A DNA stretch of 11,517 nucleotides from Chloroflexota bacterium (GTDB lineage Bacteria; Chloroflexota; Anaerolineae; Aggregatilineales; Aggregatilineaceae), in the NCBI GenBank assembly GCA_016234525.1, contig JACRBK010000367.1:1-11517 (forward strand). Reading direction: 5' to 3'. The notes under the pieces are model-generated. The model worked only from the letters and a program-made list of their open reading frames with translations, was not told the DNA's origin and ran no database searches. Shown here in pieces: positions 1-7,506 of the stretch. Numbering within the stretch: the first letter of the stretch is position 1; every line of letters starts with the position of its first letter. A program made the translations under genes and the position numbers.

Positions 1-423
1 ACGAGCCGTCCCTTTGGGGCGGTTAACCTGTTTGGACGGCGCGCGGCGGATCAGATCATTGATCTGATGGGCGAAGTCGCGTATCTGATCAAAAAGCCCG
101 AACCTCTGCGCGTTCCTGCTGCCATGCCTCCGGCGCCTGCGCCAGAGGTTGAAGAAGTCTCCCCGGCACGACGGAAGAAAAGAAGGACTGTAGAAGCCGA
201 AGCGGTGGTCGAAACGCCGAAACCTCAACCGGCTTCTCCATTAATGGAACCTGTGGGCGATATGGACCTCGATGCCCTGTTTGGACAGTCGGTGGACGAG
301 GGAATGGCCGAGAGTCTATTCGACCTGGATAACCTGACTGACATTGCTGCTTCACTAGAGTCCGATGAAGGCAAAAAAGTGGGCTACGATGAAGCGATAG
401 ATATGGGGATTCTCGAAAAATAA
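1..423 (+). CDS. C-terminal part of an unrecognised protein
   Basis: The frame is open from the first base of the window to the TAA at 421-423, giving the last 140 residues of a protein whose start lies outside. I do not recognise the family. The first ~35 residues look folded (SRPFGAVNLFGRRAADQIID, then a helix-like stretch to LIKKPE). Then comes a proline/alanine-rich linker with a basic cluster (ARRKKRR). The last ~60 residues are an acidic, probably disordered or amphipathic tail rich in Asp, Glu and Leu (MDLDALFGQ, LFDLDNLTD). No membrane segment or Cys cluster is visible. An internal ATG at 67 could be mistaken for the start, but the reading frame and the folded-looking sequence continue upstream of it, so I treat the gene as truncated by the window edge. 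There is no clear terminator between it and fhs 119 bases downstream. Confidence 0.75.
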   Translation, partial: TSRPFGAVNLFGRRAADQIIDLMGEVAYLIKKPEPLRVPAAMPPAPAPEVEEVSPARRKKRRTVEAEAVVETPKPQPASPLMEPVGDMDLDALFGQSVDEGMAESLFDLDNLTDIAASLESDEGKKVGYDEAIDMGILEK

Positions 424-542
424 GTCCGCCGGGGTGCCAATACATTTTATTCACCGCGACTCTGGAAACCAGATGAGCGGTATTTGTTGTTCGTTAACTG
501 CCAGTTATGCTTTTACAAGATGTTTTTTATGGAGAAAATATT

Positions 543-2306
543 ATGCCTCAAGTACCGAGTGACCTTGAAATCGCTCAATCCGCCCAACTTCACCCTATTC
601 TTGAAATTGCTGCCCAACTCGGTTTAACCCTGGATGACCTGGACCTTTATGGGGCGTATAAAGCCAAAGTTCACCTGTCGGTTTTGGAGAAATTCAAGAG
701 TCGCCCGCAGGGTCAATATATCGACGTGACAGCGATCACACCGACACCGTTAGGTGAAGGCAAAACGACGACTACCGTTGGGTTGACCCAGGCGTTGGGC
801 AAATTGGGGCATAAAGCCGTTTGTTGTATTCGCCAACCCAGTATGGGACCGACCTTTGGTATCAAGGGTGGGGCGGCAGGTGGCGGTTACAGCCAGATTA
901 TCCCGATGGAAGATTTTAACTTGCACCTGACAGGCGACATTCACGCAATCACGGTGGCGCATAATCTGGTGGCGGCGGCGCTGGATACGCGCCTCTATCA
1001 TGAGAGCCGCCAGACGGATGATGGGCTTGCCAAGCGCGGCATTAAACGCCTGGACATCGATCTCGACTCGATTACCTGGAATCGGGTGGTCGATGTGTGT
1101 GATCGGTCGCTGCGTCAGATAGAAGTTGGGATGAATGATGACGATCTGGCTGACGGTTCGCCCAGCCCGATTTTCCCTCGCAAAACCGGCTATGATATTT
1201 CTGTCGCCAGCGAATTGATGGCGATTTTGGCCTTGACCACCGGGCTAAAAGACCTGCGCGCCCGTGCGGCGCGAGTGATAGTAGCGACTAGCAAATCGGG
1301 CAAGCCGGTTACGCTGGAAGATTTAGGTGTGGCTGGGGCTGTGACGGTGCTGCTGAAAGATGCACTGATGCCCAACCTGATGCAGACCCTGGAAGGTCAG
1401 CCCGCTTTTGTCCATGCCGGACCGTTTGCAAATATCGCACATGGCAACAGCAGCATCCTGGCCGATCAGATCGCACTGCGGTTGGGCGATTATGTAGTCA
1501 CCGAAAGCGGTTTCGGCGCTGATATCGGCATGGAAAAATTCTTCGATATCAAATGCCGTTATTCAGGGCTGGTTCCCAATACAGTAGTGTTGGTCGCCAC
1601 GATTCGCGCCCTTAAGATGCATGGCGGCGGCCCGAAAGTAACGCCCGGCGCGCCGTTGGATGCAGCGTACACCTCGGAGAATCTCGAATTATTAGAGAAA
1701 GGCAGCGCCAATCTGGTCCATCATATCAGCATCGCGCGCAAATTTGGCGTGCCGGTAGTGGTGGCGGTGAACCGTTTCTGGTCCGATACAGACGCTGAGA
1801 TTGCTCTGGTCCGCCGGATCGCGGTCCAGGCCGGGGCCGAGGCCGCCGTAATGTCGGATCATTGGGCGAATGGTGGCGAAGGAGCGCGCGAACTGGCGGA
1901 AGCCGTCGTGGCCGCGTGCGAGAAGCCGAGCCATTTTAAATTCCTCTACCCGCTGGAATTACCGCTCAAACAGAAGATCGAAATCATAGCCAAAGAAATT
2001 TATGGGGCGGATGGGGTTGCTTTCGAACCGTTGGCCGAGAAACAGATCGCCACTTATGAAGCTGCCGGTTTTGGGAATCTGCCGATCTGCATGGCCAAAA
2101 CACACCTTAGTTTGAGCCATGATCCCGCTCTGAAGGGTGTGCCGAAAGGCTTTACTGTGCCAGTGCGCGAGGTAAGGGCGAGCGTTGGGGCCGGCTTTGT
2201 CTATCCATTGTTGGGTACGATGAGTACTATGCCCGGTTTGCCAACCAACCCCGCTTTTATGAAAATTGATATTGACGAAGATGGAAAGATCGTCGGTTTG
2301 TTCTAA
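543..2306 (+). CDS. fhs: Formate-tetrahydrofolate ligase (10-formyl-THF synthetase)
   Basis: This enzyme makes 10-formyl-tetrahydrofolate from formate, THF and ATP in the cytoplasm, feeding one-carbon units to purine and fMet synthesis and to the methyl branch of the Wood-Ljungdahl pathway where present. The 587-residue product is close to the usual ~555-590. The family P-loop TPLGEGKTTT lies at about residues 69-77, followed by the signature QPSMGPTFGIKGGAAGGGY at 98-116 and MEDFNLHLTGDIHAI at about 122-136; the C-terminal TMSTMPGLP motif is also present. I start at ATG 543 because GGAGA at 531-535 is 7 bases upstream. An earlier in-frame ATG at 507 has no ribosome binding site and would add 12 residues unlike the family. 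The gene is followed by a strong terminator at 2350-2382, so it ends its transcript. Function call is near certain; its pathway role (assimilation or acetyl-CoA pathway) cannot be told here. Confidence 0.97.
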   Translation: MPQVPSDLEIAQSAQLHPILEIAAQLGLTLDDLDLYGAYKAKVHLSVLEKFKSRPQGQYIDVTAITPTPLGEGKTTTTVGLTQALGKLGHKAVCCIRQPSMGPTFGIKGGAAGGGYSQIIPMEDFNLHLTGDIHAITVAHNLVAAALDTRLYHESRQTDDGLAKRGIKRLDIDLDSITWNRVVDVCDRSLRQIEVGMNDDDLADGSPSPIFPRKTGYDISVASELMAILALTTGLKDLRARAARVIVATSKSGKPVTLEDLGVAGAVTVLLKDALMPNLMQTLEGQPAFVHAGPFANIAHGNSSILADQIALRLGDYVVTESGFGADIGMEKFFDIKCRYSGLVPNTVVLVATIRALKMHGGGPKVTPGAPLDAAYTSENLELLEKGSANLVHHISIARKFGVPVVVAVNRFWSDTDAEIALVRRIAVQAGAEAAVMSDHWANGGEGARELAEAVVAACEKPSHFKFLYPLELPLKQKIEIIAKEIYGADGVAFEPLAEKQIATYEAAGFGNLPICMAKTHLSLSHDPALKGVPKGFTVPVREVRASVGAGFVYPLLGTMSTMPGLPTNPAFMKIDIDEDGKIVGLF

Positions 2307-2338
2307 ACGTAACGCCGGTTAGCCCGGCTCTTGAGTTG

Positions 2339-2347
2339 TGGTATGAT
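2339..2347 (+). promoter_or_regulatory. Possible extended -10 promoter for the TPR gene
   Basis: The bases TGG-TATGAT fit an extended -10 element (TGn followed by a 5/6 match to TATAAT). The -35 position 17 bases upstream (TTAGCC, 2319-2324) is weak, which is common for extended -10 promoters. The predicted start, near 2354, falls inside the first arm of the fhs terminator hairpin, so a new transcript would not contain the whole hairpin and would escape it. Seen by eye only. Confidence 0.4.
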
Positions 2348-2349
2348 AG

Positions 2350-2382
2350 GTGCATCGGAGACAATCCGGTGCACATTTTTTT
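2350..2382 (+). terminator. Rho-independent terminator after fhs
   Basis: A 9-bp stem (GTGCATCGG, 2350-2358, with CCGGTGCAC, 2366-2374; one T-G wobble) closes a 7-base loop and is followed by A and seven T residues (2376-2382). It lies 43 bases after the fhs stop codon and only 31 bases before the next start codon. Confidence 0.88.
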
Positions 2383-2413
2383 AAGGTAAAGGTGCTGTAA
2401 AGAGGGTGACGGC

Positions 2414-3697
2414 ATGGGACAATTTGATGAGCAGATTAAACAGGCAGTGGCCGTCTTTAAGGCCGGGCGCAAACAAGAAGCGCGCGACATATTGATGGAG
2501 ATTGTTGACCAGGATGAACGTCACGAGCAGGCATGGCTGCTGCTGAGCGGCATGGTTGAAACGGTCGATGAGCAGCAAATTTGCCTGGAAAATGTGTTGG
2601 CGATCAACCCCACCAGTGAAAAGGCGCTGAAGGGCCTGGAAAGTTTGAAACAAAAACGACCGGGTCAGCCACCTACGGCGGCTTTTTCGTCACCCTTCTC
2701 AGGTTTCGAAACACCTGCCGCGCCGCCGCCTACCCAGACGCCGCCTAAAAGAGGCGCTTCTGCTCCGATTGGCGCTGATGATATGAGTTTGGGCGCAGAT
2801 ATTTTCGGTACGCCACCGGCTTCAACGCCCGCCGCCGGTTCTGCTTTTGAATTTCCGGCGCAGTTCTCAATGCCTGCCGAAGATACGATGGATTGGCTGA
2901 CAGGTGGGGCTGCCACCCCTCCCGCATCGACACAACCTGATCCTTTTGCTATTCCCAGCAGTGTAGACTGGGGGCGCTCAGACAAACCTGCCGCACATGG
3001 CAGTGGCCGCCAGGTTGAACTGCCTTCGGCGCAGGAATATGACGAATGGGTGCAAAACTTGAACCTGGGCGGCAATCCCCCCGGGTCAAATGCAGCTCCG
3101 GCGAGTACAACACCGCCCAATACGCCATCAAACGATCCGTTTGATGGCGCGGCAGTGTATGGTGATACCTCTTTTATGGTGGACTCCGGGCCGTTTATGG
3201 CCGACGAACCAGCCTCTGATCTGGACTCCGGCAGCACTTTTGAGACCAGTTGGGGAACGAAATCGCCAGCAGGGGCGAGTGATCGTGCATTCTCGTCGGT
3301 CACGCAGGGACCGTTCTCCAGTTATGACGAGGAGGATACCGGGCCAATGTCCTCGTTTTCGGCGGCAGCAGAAGCTTCCCCGGCGGCCTATGGATCATCT
3401 GAGTCAGATGAATTACCGTCATTCAGTTTTGATGATGACGACGATCAAAAACCTGGTTCAAAGGTCGGTTTTGATAATATCTGGAATGATGATCTTGAGA
3501 CGGTCTCAACAGCGACTCCAGCTTTATCCCCTGCTAAGCCAGCAGCGGCAGGAGCCAGCCAGTATGACTATTTCCGTTACATTCCCGACGAGATTCAAGC
3601 CAAAGGCGGCGGGTTTGAACCTCGTAGTATGCTGTTGTTGGCCGGGGTTATTGTGATGCTCGTGCTCAATGTGGCATCCTTTGCCCTGCTGCTCTAG
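2414..3697 (+). CDS. Tail-anchored TPR protein with long disordered linker
   Basis: The 427-residue product has three parts. Residues 1-80 form about two TPR-like helical repeats (the first near 5-36, the second near 38-71, with WLLL and ALKGLE positions typical of TPRs). Residues ~82-390 are low complexity, rich in Pro, Ala, Ser, Gly and Asp, with short aromatic-acidic islands (MDWLTGG, YDEWVQNL, and an Asp run at 340-344). Residues 406-427 (MLLLAGVIVMLVLNVASFALLL) are a single hydrophobic segment at the very C-terminus, with no signal peptide, so the protein is probably tail-anchored with the TPRs in the cytoplasm. GAGGG at 2402-2406 sits 7 bases before the ATG. TPRs suggest a protein-protein adaptor role at the membrane; the partner is unknown. 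It is flanked by terminators on both sides, so it is likely its own transcription unit. Confidence 0.85.
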   Translation: MGQFDEQIKQAVAVFKAGRKQEARDILMEIVDQDERHEQAWLLLSGMVETVDEQQICLENVLAINPTSEKALKGLESLKQKRPGQPPTAAFSSPFSGFETPAAPPPTQTPPKRGASAPIGADDMSLGADIFGTPPASTPAAGSAFEFPAQFSMPAEDTMDWLTGGAATPPASTQPDPFAIPSSVDWGRSDKPAAHGSGRQVELPSAQEYDEWVQNLNLGGNPPGSNAAPASTTPPNTPSNDPFDGAAVYGDTSFMVDSGPFMADEPASDLDSGSTFETSWGTKSPAGASDRAFSSVTQGPFSSYDEEDTGPMSSFSAAAEASPAAYGSSESDELPSFSFDDDDDQKPGSKVGFDNIWNDDLETVSTATPALSPAKPAAAGASQYDYFRYIPDEIQAKGGGFEPRSMLLLAGVIVMLVLNVASFALLL

Positions 3698-3740
3698 GGC
3701 TATATGTAGGGTGTTTTTGCGCCAACCCGAAATCTTGCAT

Positions 3741-3769
3741 GGCGTTGTGCAGACAACGCCGTTTTTATT
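3741..3769 (+). terminator. Rho-independent terminator after the TPR gene
   Basis: A perfect 8-bp stem (GGCGTTGT, 3741-3748, with ACAACGCC, 3753-3760) closes a GCAG tetraloop and is followed by GTTTTTATT. It ends directly before the ribosome binding site of moeA (GGGGGA, 3770-3775), leaving no room for a moeA promoter between hairpin and gene. Confidence 0.88.
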
Positions 3770-3784
3770 GGGGGAAAATCCATC

Positions 3785-5020
3785 ATGACTGAATTTTTTC
3801 AAATGCTGCCCCCGGATGAAGCGTGGTTGCGTTGGTGGCCGCAGGTCAGCCATCGAACGGGGGTGGAGACGGTCAGCGCTACCCAAGCGTTAGGAAGAAT
3901 CACGGCTCAGGCTATCACCAGCCCTTCGGCACTGCCCGCTTTTCGCCGGACTTCGGTTGATGGTTATGCCGTGCGCGCGGCGGATACGTTCGGCGCATCT
4001 GATACGCTTCCGGCTTATCTGCACGTCGTGGGTGAAGTTTTGATGGGCCAACCGGCATCCGTCGAACTTGCCAAAGGAGACGCCGCCCTGATCCATACGG
4101 GAGGGATGCTGCCGGACAACGCCGACGCAGTAGTGATGATCGAACACACGCAGGTTTTTAGCGGCAGTGAGATCGAAGTGCGCAAACCGGCGGCTCCAGG
4201 CGAAAATGTGATCCAGGTGGGCGAAGATGTGCAGCCCGGTGAACAGATTGTCCCCGCCCGGCATCGAGTTTTGCCCCAGGATGTTGGTGCGCTGCTGGCA
4301 TTGGGTCTGGTAAACGATATTCCGGTTGCCCGCCGCCCGCGAATCAGCCTCTTTTCCACTGGGGATGAGCTGGTATCACCCGACACTCCCACGTTGATTC
4401 CCGGTCAGGTGCGCGATATCAACAGCAGCACGATCCAGATGTTGAGTACGTTGGCGGAGGCTGAAGTCCCGTTTCATTTTCTGATCCCTGACAAACCGGA
4501 AAATCTGTATCAAGCGCTGTCCAAAGCCCTGCCTTATTCTGATATGTTGGTCGTTACGGCGGGCAGCAGCGTGAGCGTTCGTGATACCACGGCGGAGACA
4601 ATCAACCGACTCGGATCGCCGGGGGTTTTGGTGCATGGGCTGGCTGTGCGTCCCGGCAAACCAACCATTCTGGCGGTAGTCGATGGAAAGCCGGTTATTG
4701 GCTTGCCGGGGAATCCAGTGTCATCATTTGTACAGTTTATGCTGTTCGGCGTGCGGGCCATAGCCGGCTTAATGGGGGCCGATCAGCCGCGTATGGTGCG
4801 AGTCAAAGCGCGGGCGGCGGCGAATGTCCCCTCAGTCGCTGGACGTGAGGATTATGTCCCGGTGCGGCTGTTGGAGCGTGACGGTGAGCAGTGGGCCGAA
4901 CCAGCTTTTGGCAAAAGCAATCTGATTTTTACATTGGTCGGCGTGGACGGCTTGCTAAAAGTGCCGTTGAATGTTACCGGCTTGCAAGAGGGAACCTGGG
5001 CCGAAGTCCTGTTATTCTAA
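3785..5020 (+). CDS. moeA: Molybdopterin molybdenumtransferase MoeA
   Basis: MoeA inserts molybdate (or tungstate) into adenylylated molybdopterin, the last step of molybdenum cofactor synthesis, in the cytoplasm. The 411-residue product has the normal length and full domain order: the N-terminal domain with SVDGYAV at 57-63, HTGGMLP at 104-110, the MoaB/MogA-like domain with STGDEL at 191-196, TAGSSVSVRD at 258-267 (conserved catalytic Asp), and LPGNPVS at 307-313, then the C-terminal beta domain. GGGGGA at 3770-3775 precedes the ATG by 9 bases. A second MoeA-type gene follows after 10 bases, so the two are almost surely cotranscribed. The hairpin at 3741-3769 just upstream means transcription must either read through it or start within or before it. 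Identification is firm; the choice of metal is not visible. Confidence 0.95.
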   Translation: MTEFFQMLPPDEAWLRWWPQVSHRTGVETVSATQALGRITAQAITSPSALPAFRRTSVDGYAVRAADTFGASDTLPAYLHVVGEVLMGQPASVELAKGDAALIHTGGMLPDNADAVVMIEHTQVFSGSEIEVRKPAAPGENVIQVGEDVQPGEQIVPARHRVLPQDVGALLALGLVNDIPVARRPRISLFSTGDELVSPDTPTLIPGQVRDINSSTIQMLSTLAEAEVPFHFLIPDKPENLYQALSKALPYSDMLVVTAGSSVSVRDTTAETINRLGSPGVLVHGLAVRPGKPTILAVVDGKPVIGLPGNPVSSFVQFMLFGVRAIAGLMGADQPRMVRVKARAAANVPSVAGREDYVPVRLLERDGEQWAEPAFGKSNLIFTLVGVDGLLKVPLNVTGLQEGTWAEVLLF

Positions 5021-5030
5021 GGGGAAAGAT

Positions 5031-6953
5031 ATGATGGCCGAGGGCCGCGATATATATCTTGAAGACATTCCGCTGGACGAAGCGCGGGCGCGGCTGCTAG
5101 CTGCACTCGAAGCGTGCGGCAAAGCATCGGCGCTGCCGGGCGAACGAGTAGAGTTAGACGATGCGTTAGGGCGAGTGACAGCGGAACCGGTTTGGGCAAA
5201 AGTCAGTTCGCCGCATTATCACGCCTCTGCGATGGATGGTTATGCTGTGCGGGCGGTGGACACACTCGGCGCGACGGAAACACGCGCAATTCGCTTGATA
5301 GTCCCTGATCAGGCGTTTCCGGTGAATACCGGCGCGGCGCTGCCGCTAGACTATAACGCCGTGATCATGATCGAACAGACTCAGCCGGTAGGGGATGGGC
5401 TGATCGAAATTCGCGCCCCGGTAGTTCCCTGGCAGCATATCCGCATGATGGGTGAAGACATGGTGGCAACCGAATTGGTGCTGCCCGCCAACCATCTGCT
5501 GCGGCCTTATGATCTTGGGGCGGCGGCTGGGTGTGGTCATACCGGGCTGGTGGTGCGCCGTCGTCCGCGTGTCGCCATTTTGCCCACCGGATCGGAACTA
5601 ATTTCCCCCGGTACAGCGCCGCAGCCGGGCCAGGTGATCGAATATAACAGCATTGTGTTGGGCGCACAGGTGCGCGAAGCGGGCGGCGTATTCACGCGCT
5701 GGCCCGCTGTTCCTGACGATCCTGCCGCCATCCGGGCTGCTGTAACCGCAGCGACAGCGGATCATGATCTGGTGTTGGTCCTGGCCGGATCATCTGCCGG
5801 GGCCAAAGATTTCACCGCGCGGGCGGTGCAGGCGGCGGGCCGATTGCTGGTGCATGGAGTAGCAGTGCGTCCGGGCCACCCGGTGATTATCGGGATAGTG
5901 AATGACGTGCCGGTGATCGGTGTGCCGGGGTATCCCGTATCGGCGGCGCTGACCGGCGAGCTGTTGATCCGCCCGCTGTTGTATCGCTGGGCCGGGCGTG
6001 ATGCGCCGCATTATCACCGGGTTAAGGGGATTCTCACCCGTAAGCTGGTTTCGCCTGCCGGAGATGATGACTTTGTGCGCGTGACCGTTGGCGAGGTAGG
6101 AGATCGCACCCTGGTAACACCGCTCTCACGCGGGGCGGGGGTGATCACATCGTTAGTGCGGGCAGACGGTTTGTTGCATGTCCCCCGTTTTGTAGATGGC
6201 GTGGACGCAGGCAGCGAGGTTGAAGTGTTGCTCTATCGCCCGGTGGAAGACATCGCCAAGACGGTCGTTGTGGTGGGCAGTCACGATCCTATGCTCGATT
6301 TGTTGGGACAGTTTCTCGCGGTGCGTTTTCCCGGTTTCCGGCTTTCCTCGGCGAATGTCGGCAGCCTGGGCGGGTTGGTCGCGCAGAAACGCGGCGAGGC
6401 GCATCTTTCGGGTACACACCTGCTTGATCCTGAAACAGGCGAATACAATTTGCCCTATATCCGCCGTACGCTGGGCGACTTGCCAGTACAGGTGATCACC
6501 TTTGCGCGCCGCGAACAGGGCTTGATCGTGGCGGCGGGCAATCCGCTGGGACTGCAATCGCTGGCTGATCTGGTGCGGGTCCGTTATGTCAACCGCCAGC
6601 GCGGGGCGGGGACGCGGGTGCTGCTCGATTATGAGTTAGAGCAGCGCGGCATTGATCCCGGCCATATAGAGGGTTATGATCGTGAGGAGTATACTCACCT
6701 CGCGGTGGCGGCGGCGGTGGCTTCCGGCAGCGCAGACTGCGGTCTAGGGATTCGGAATGCGGCGCTGGCGCTGGGATTGGGTTTTATCCCGGTGACGCAC
6801 GAACGTTATGATCTGGTCATCCCGGTGCAGTATATTGATCTGCCGGTGATTCATCATGTGCTGGCGCTGCTGCACGATACCGAATTTCGGGCAGCGGTCG
6901 CCGCTCAACCCGGTTATGATGTGGCGGCGATGGGCCAGCGTATCCCATTGTAG
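5031..6953 (+). CDS. MoeA fused to a PBP-like putative oxyanion-binding domain
   Basis: The 640-residue product has two parts. Residues 1-~405 are a complete MoeA domain: SAMDGYAV at 66-73, NTGAALP at 99-105, PTGSEL at 185-190, LAGSSAGAKD at 251-260 with the catalytic Asp kept, and VPGYPVS at 298-304 (Tyr where MoeA usually has Asn). Residues ~410-640 match the PBP superfamily domain that is fused to or found with MoeA/ModE-type proteins: VGSHDP at 415-420, GSLGGL at 444-449, THLLDPETGEYN at 462-473, NRQRGAGTR at 521-529 and the SADCGLGI motif. No signal peptide is present, so the binding domain works in the cytoplasm, presumably sensing or delivering molybdate or tungstate. I start at the first ATG of an ATGATG, 5-8 bases after AGGGGA (5020-5025); the earlier frame-open ATG at 4971 lies inside moeA. 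It is 10 bases after moeA, in one operon. Which metal each paralogue handles is unknown. Confidence 0.93.
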   Translation: MMAEGRDIYLEDIPLDEARARLLAALEACGKASALPGERVELDDALGRVTAEPVWAKVSSPHYHASAMDGYAVRAVDTLGATETRAIRLIVPDQAFPVNTGAALPLDYNAVIMIEQTQPVGDGLIEIRAPVVPWQHIRMMGEDMVATELVLPANHLLRPYDLGAAAGCGHTGLVVRRRPRVAILPTGSELISPGTAPQPGQVIEYNSIVLGAQVREAGGVFTRWPAVPDDPAAIRAAVTAATADHDLVLVLAGSSAGAKDFTARAVQAAGRLLVHGVAVRPGHPVIIGIVNDVPVIGVPGYPVSAALTGELLIRPLLYRWAGRDAPHYHRVKGILTRKLVSPAGDDDFVRVTVGEVGDRTLVTPLSRGAGVITSLVRADGLLHVPRFVDGVDAGSEVEVLLYRPVEDIAKTVVVVGSHDPMLDLLGQFLAVRFPGFRLSSANVGSLGGLVAQKRGEAHLSGTHLLDPETGEYNLPYIRRTLGDLPVQVITFARREQGLIVAAGNPLGLQSLADLVRVRYVNRQRGAGTRVLLDYELEQRGIDPGHIEGYDREEYTHLAVAAAVASGSADCGLGIRNAALALGLGFIPVTHERYDLVIPVQYIDLPVIHHVLALLHDTEFRAAVAAQPGYDVAAMGQRIPL

Positions 6954-6967
6954 GGGCGATGCCTGCC

Positions 6968-7408
6968 CTAATCACCATCTTTTGCGTCTGGCAAACCTGT
7001 TTTCATGACACTTATCCACCCGGCAGGAATATGCGCCACGCGCCCGCTGTGATCAATGCACACGTGTTTAGAATAGCCGGTGACGCACACCTGCCGGGTA
7101 TCGGCATCGATGATTTCGTAACCGAACATCATTGAGCGGCTCTTGAGTTCCTCCACCCAGCAGCAGGCACTGATCCGCTGCGCGTAGCGGGTCGGCACGA
7201 TATAACGCGCATGAACTTCGACGACTGTCAGCCAATAACCGCTGCGTTCAAAATCAGCATAGTCAGCCCCGCGCATACGCGAATAATGACTGCGGGCTTC
7301 TTCAAAGAAGACGATATAATTCGAATGGTGGGTGATACCCATTGAGTCGGTTTCGGCGTAGCGGATATGGAACGTGTTTTCAGATACAAAACGATCTTGA
7401 GGGGCCAC
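6968..7408 (-). CDS. YbgC-like acyl-CoA thioesterase (hotdog fold)
   Basis: The 146-residue product is a single 4HBT hotdog domain of normal length. The motif RYAETDSMGITHHSNYIVFF at residues 16-35 matches the YbgC/FadM-type signature, with the catalytic Asp at D21, followed by EEAR. Proteins of this family hydrolyse acyl-CoA thioesters in the cytoplasm as homotetramers; the substrate cannot be predicted. The start is GTG at 7408-7406, supported by a strong AAAGGAG (complement of 7417-7423) 8 bases upstream. Its stop codon faces that of moeA-PBP with 14 bases between them, and its start diverges from rluD across 98 bases. It is the only minus-strand gene here. Confidence 0.9.
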   Translation of the reverse strand: MAPQDRFVSENTFHIRYAETDSMGITHHSNYIVFFEEARSHYSRMRGADYADFERSGYWLTVVEVHARYIVPTRYAQRISACCWVEELKSRSMMFGYEIIDADTRQVCVTGYSKHVCIDHSGRVAHIPAGWISVMKTGLPDAKDGD

Positions 7409-7444
7409 AGCGAATGCTCCTTTGGTGGACGAAGAATCTGCTGC

Positions 7445-7473
7445 ATTCTAGCCATACCCAGTCCTATACGCAA
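7445..7473 (-). promoter_or_regulatory. Possible sigma70-type promoter for the thioesterase gene
   Basis: On the minus strand, TTGCGT (7473-7468) and TAGAAT (7450-7445) are separated by exactly 17 bases. The -10 matches 5/6 and the -35 3/6. The predicted start lies about 30 bases before the GTG start codon, upstream of its ribosome binding site. I see no comparably good promoter facing rluD in this 98-base gap. Confidence 0.4.
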
Positions 7474-7506
7474 ACCGATCTATCTGTCAGTTAGAGTGGA
7501 AGAAAA

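Noticed and set aside
430..458. Possible hairpin GGTG/CACC after the first gene
   Set aside because: Only four contiguous pairs with a 15-base loop and no T run; not a convincing terminator.
484..510. Possible promoter upstream of fhs (TTGTTG and TTATGC)
   Set aside because: Spacing of 15 and poor matches in both boxes.
507..542. Upstream ATG start for fhs
   Set aside because: No ribosome binding site, and the extra 12 residues do not look like the family N-terminus; ATG 543 has GGAGA at ideal spacing.
2665..3303. Long 212-codon ORF on the minus strand within the TPR gene
   Set aside because: It is opposite the low-complexity Pro/Ala/Ser linker, where stop codons are rare on both strands; the protein is compositionally biased and has no start signals.
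3090..3656. 188-codon + strand ORF in another frame of the TPR gene
   Set aside because: Arg/Gln/Met-rich shadow of the same low-complexity region, with no ribosome binding site or family features.
4971..5030. Upstream start of moeA-PBP inside moeA
   Set aside because: The frame is open but overlaps the moeA C-terminus, and the ATG pair at 5031-5036 follows a clear AGGGGA ribosome binding site.
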